From contig JAVBYP010000274.1 of NCBI GenBank assembly GCA_030823965.1, positions 1 to 7,979 of the forward strand: DNA of 7,979 nucleotides, given 5' to 3'. Made by a program: the position numbers and the translations under genes. Position 1 is the first letter of the stretch. The number at the start of each line of letters is the position of its first letter. Source of the DNA: Sideroxydans sp. GTDB lineage: Bacteria > Pseudomonadota > Gammaproteobacteria > Burkholderiales > Gallionellaceae. This document shows, piece by piece, positions 5,964 to 7,979 of this stretch. The notes beneath the pieces are model-generated. The model saw only the letters and a list, made by a program, of their open reading frames with translations, made no database searches and was not told where the DNA came from.

Positions 5964-6739
5964 ACGATCCCGCCCATCACTACGCTGACCAAAGCGATGG
6001 TCGCGATACCCGCGCAGATCAGCACCACTTGCTGCACGGTGTCGCGCATCTGCGTGCGTTTATGTAATCCGGGAATCAAGTCTGCAACTGCGACATAGAT
6101 CATGCTGGAGGCGGCCAATGCCAACAGCGTCGGCACCAAGGCCTGCATTTCTTGCAACACGAAATAACCCAGCACGCCGCCGACCAAGGTCGCAAAACTG
6201 GAGATGAGGTTCATCTGGAAGGCGCGCAACTTGGTGTAACCGGAATGTAGCAGGATGGCGAAGTCGCCCACCTCTTGTGGTATCTCGTGCGCGATGATGG
6301 CGAGTGCGGTGACGATGCCGAGATTCACATCGACCAAAAAGGCGGCGGCGATGATGATGCCGTCCACGAAGTTGTGAAAGGTATCGCCCACGATGACCAT
6401 AGTGCCGCTGCGTCCGTGGTCATGTGCGGCAGGCTCGTGTGGCTCATGCGCCTCGCAATGGTCGTGGTGACAGTGACGCCAGATGAGTACTTTTTCCAAC
6501 GTGAAGAACAACAAGATACCCAACAGCACCGTGGCACTCACCGTCGCCGCATTCGGTGCGAGTTCGATCGCCTCGGGCAGGATGTCCAAGAATACCGCGC
6601 CCAACAACGCGCCAATGGCATAACTCACCAACCCACTTAGATAGTTGGCGCGCGCATTGAGCGCGAACAGCGCCGCCGCGATCACGCTCAAGATACCGCC
6701 CAAGAAACTGGCGAGGATGATCCAAGAAAGTATTGTCAT
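5960..6739 (-). CDS. ZIP family metal transporter, LIV-1-like
   Basis: A 259-residue inner-membrane protein with about eight helices, of the family that brings zinc, iron or other divalent metals into the cytoplasm. Helix 4 carries GDTFHNFVDGIII, with metal-site residues His122, Asn123 and Asp126. Helix 5 carries AHEIPQEVGDFAIL, with His151, Glu152 and Glu156. The second motif matches the HExPHExGD signature of the LIV-1 subfamily except for Gln155 in place of the middle His. The loop between helices 3 and 4 is metal-binding in character: eight His and two Cys within residues 89-108. The ATG at 6739 lies 35 bases after the transporter gene upstream; no good ribosome binding site is seen. The stop overlaps the start of the barrel gene by 4 bases. 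Confidence 0.9.
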   Translation of the reverse strand: MTILSWIILASFLGGILSVIAAALFALNARANYLSGLVSYAIGALLGAVFLDILPEAIELAPNAATVSATVLLGILLFFTLEKVLIWRHCHHDHCEAHEPHEPAAHDHGRSGTMVIVGDTFHNFVDGIIIAAAFLVDVNLGIVTALAIIAHEIPQEVGDFAILLHSGYTKLRAFQMNLISSFATLVGGVLGYFVLQEMQALVPTLLALAASSMIYVAVADLIPGLHKRTQMRDTVQQVVLICAGIATIALVSVVMGGIV

Positions 6740-6774
6740 ATCAGGTGTAAAACTTTAAGGGCGCGCATTGTAAC

Positions 6775-7979
6775 TTATGCGTCTAGCTCGACATCTTTGG
6801 TCTCAGGCAAGAACAACAGGCCCACGATGGAGGCAAAGATCAGCATGCCCACCGGATACCACAGCCCTGCCAACGCATCACCCGCGTTCACCGAGATGAG
6901 GGTGACCATGAAAGGCGACAGTCCGCCGATCCAACCCGCGCTCAAGTTATGCGGCAGTGCGGCAGCCGTGTAGCGTGTGCGGGCGGCGAACAACTCTGCC
7001 AGCACCGCCGTCTGCGGCCCCGTGATGAGCGCCACGGCGATCACGGGAACGATGAGCAGTAAGAACAACATCGTCATGTTCACTTGTTGTTTATCCGCCT
7101 TTTCGATCCAGCCTTTCTTCTTCAACTCAGCCGTCGTCTCGTCAGGGTGGAATCCATACACCTCTGCGCTGTCGCCGATAGCGAGGGTGACGTCGATCTT
7201 ATCTCCCTGTGGCAGTTGCTCGTAAGACACGCCGTTCTTGATGAGGAATTCTTGGATGCGTTCGCAATCGTTAGCCGCTTTGCGGAAAGGGCTGTAGTCA
7301 CATTCGTTCGCATACAGCGTGACCGCGACCTCGTTGTTGAAGCGTTCCAACTGGGGGTTGCCGTAATGCTGCAAGCCTTTAAACACGGGCAGGATGGTGA
7401 TCGCCCCCAACAGCAAGCCTGCCAGCAACACCGGCCTGCGCCCTATCCGGTCCGACAACCAGCCGCAGAAGATGGTGAGCGGGAACAACAGCAATGTACT
7501 CGACATCACCAGCATGCTCGCCGTCTGCGCATCCAAGCGCACCACACTCTTGAGGAACACATTGGTATAGACCTGCGAAGAGAAGAACAACAGCGAGCCA
7601 CCCGCCGAGATACAGAAGAACAGAAGGGCCATGCCTTTCAAGGTACGTCTGTCACGCAGACATTCACGCAGCGGCGCTTTGGACACCGTGCCCTGCGCTT
7701 GCAACTCGCGGAACACGGGCGACTCTTCCAAACTCATGCGCGTCTTGATAGATATGAATAGCAACACCGCCGAGAACAAGAATGGAACGCGCCAGCCCCA
7801 CGCACTGAAATCTTCGGGAGACAAATAGGCCAGCAATAGCACGATCTGTAAGGTGGAGACCAAGATGCCGAGCGGCCCCATCAGTTGCAACACGCTGGTG
7901 TAGATACCGCGTCTACCGTTGGGTGCGTGCTCAGTGAGATACACCGCCACCCCGCCGATCTCGCCGCCCACCGCAAAGC
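6775..7979 (-). CDS. MHS-type major facilitator transporter, 5' end missing
   Basis: An inner-membrane proton symporter of the metabolite:H+ symporter group (relatives of ProP, KgtP and ShiA). About 401 residues are visible; the frame is open at the right edge, reading FAVGGEIGG, which corresponds to the helix-4 region, so roughly the first three helices lie outside. Seen are TEHAPNGRRGIYTS, the conserved loop motif GWLSDRIGRRP between the middle helices, and a C-terminal LPETKDVELDA. A hydrophilic insert of about 98 residues (coded at 7078-7371) separates two late helices and holds two cysteines 12 residues apart. Insert-bearing MHS proteins of about 550 residues are known. The substrate is not identifiable; organic acids or osmolytes are typical. 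It lies upstream of the metal-transport genes with a 35-base gap. Confidence 0.85.
   Translation of the reverse strand, partial: FAVGGEIGGVAVYLTEHAPNGRRGIYTSVLQLMGPLGILVSTLQIVLLLAYLSPEDFSAWGWRVPFLFSAVLLFISIKTRMSLEESPVFRELQAQGTVSKAPLRECLRDRRTLKGMALLFFCISAGGSLLFFSSQVYTNVFLKSVVRLDAQTASMLVMSSTLLLFPLTIFCGWLSDRIGRRPVLLAGLLLGAITILPVFKGLQHYGNPQLERFNNEVAVTLYANECDYSPFRKAANDCERIQEFLIKNGVSYEQLPQGDKIDVTLAIGDSAEVYGFHPDETTAELKKKGWIEKADKQQVNMTMLFLLLIVPVIAVALITGPQTAVLAELFAARTRYTAAALPHNLSAGWIGGLSPFMVTLISVNAGDALAGLWYPVGMLIFASIVGLLFLPETKDVELDA
7078..7371 (-). other. Hydrophilic insert domain within the MHS transporter
   Basis: The segment from QHYGNPQLERF to KADKQQVN is free of membrane helices and lies between the helix ending PVFKGL and the next helix MTMLFLLLIVPV. 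It contains NECDYSPF and DCERIQEFLIKNGVSYEQLP, with two Cys 12 residues apart that could form a disulfide if the loop faces the periplasm. Classical ProP- or KgtP-length proteins lack it. Confidence 0.6.

Noticed and set aside
6767..6772. TACAAT on the minus strand as a -10 box for the ZIP gene
   Set aside because: No acceptable -35 hexamer lies 16-18 bases upstream, and no Zur- or Fur-like palindrome is seen in the 35-base gap.
7084..7761. Open frame on the plus strand (225 codons) opposite the MHS transporter
   Set aside because: The opposite strand encodes clear membrane helices and family motifs; this translation is Arg/Gln/His-rich with no domain.

Overview
The window reads as a chromosomal segment of a Gram-negative proteobacterium. 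A signal-peptide-bearing outer-membrane barrel protein, RimO and FluC (CrcB) support this. The Lys/Ala-rich histone-H1-like protein with a DUF2934 tail, the DUF2937 membrane protein and the moderate GC content suggest a betaproteobacterium, perhaps near the Gallionellaceae/Nitrosomonadales. That placement is an inference from gene content, not a phylogenetic result. I see no rRNA, tRNA, CRISPR array, insertion sequence or phage gene, and no gene-free stretch longer than 300 bases.

Left part, plus strand (1-1865): a two-membrane-segment DUF2937 protein overlaps by an ATGA junction with a spermidine-synthase-fold methyltransferase-like protein. After a 122-base gap with a candidate promoter and two dyads comes a small nucleoid protein: a basic Lys/Ala/Thr tail followed by DUF2934. 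It converges on the minus-strand cluster, and the 31-base gap carries a perfect 9-bp hairpin with a competing pairing partner just beyond it.

Right part, minus strand (7979 down to 1897): eight genes run in one direction, all junctions between a 4-base overlap and 35 bases, so they could form one long transcription unit. Order from upstream: MHS-type major facilitator transporter (5' end outside the window), ZIP metal transporter, outer-membrane barrel, CDF metal exporter, rimO, YkgJ-type Cys-cluster protein, crcB/fluC, DUF190. The ZIP gene, barrel gene and CDF gene are the most tightly packed (4-base overlap, then 7 bases). Together they place a metal carrier of each direction and an outer-membrane protein in one translationally linked block. 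The second half joins a radical-SAM ribosome-modifying enzyme to a CxxCxxCC protein, then ends with the familiar fluoride-channel/DUF190 pair.

Most genes are recognisable family members. The parts that merit attention are the ZIP-barrel-CDF block, metal-site variations in the ZIP and CDF proteins, the atypical synthase-like enzyme coupled to DUF2937, and the overlapping RNA structures between the converging genes.
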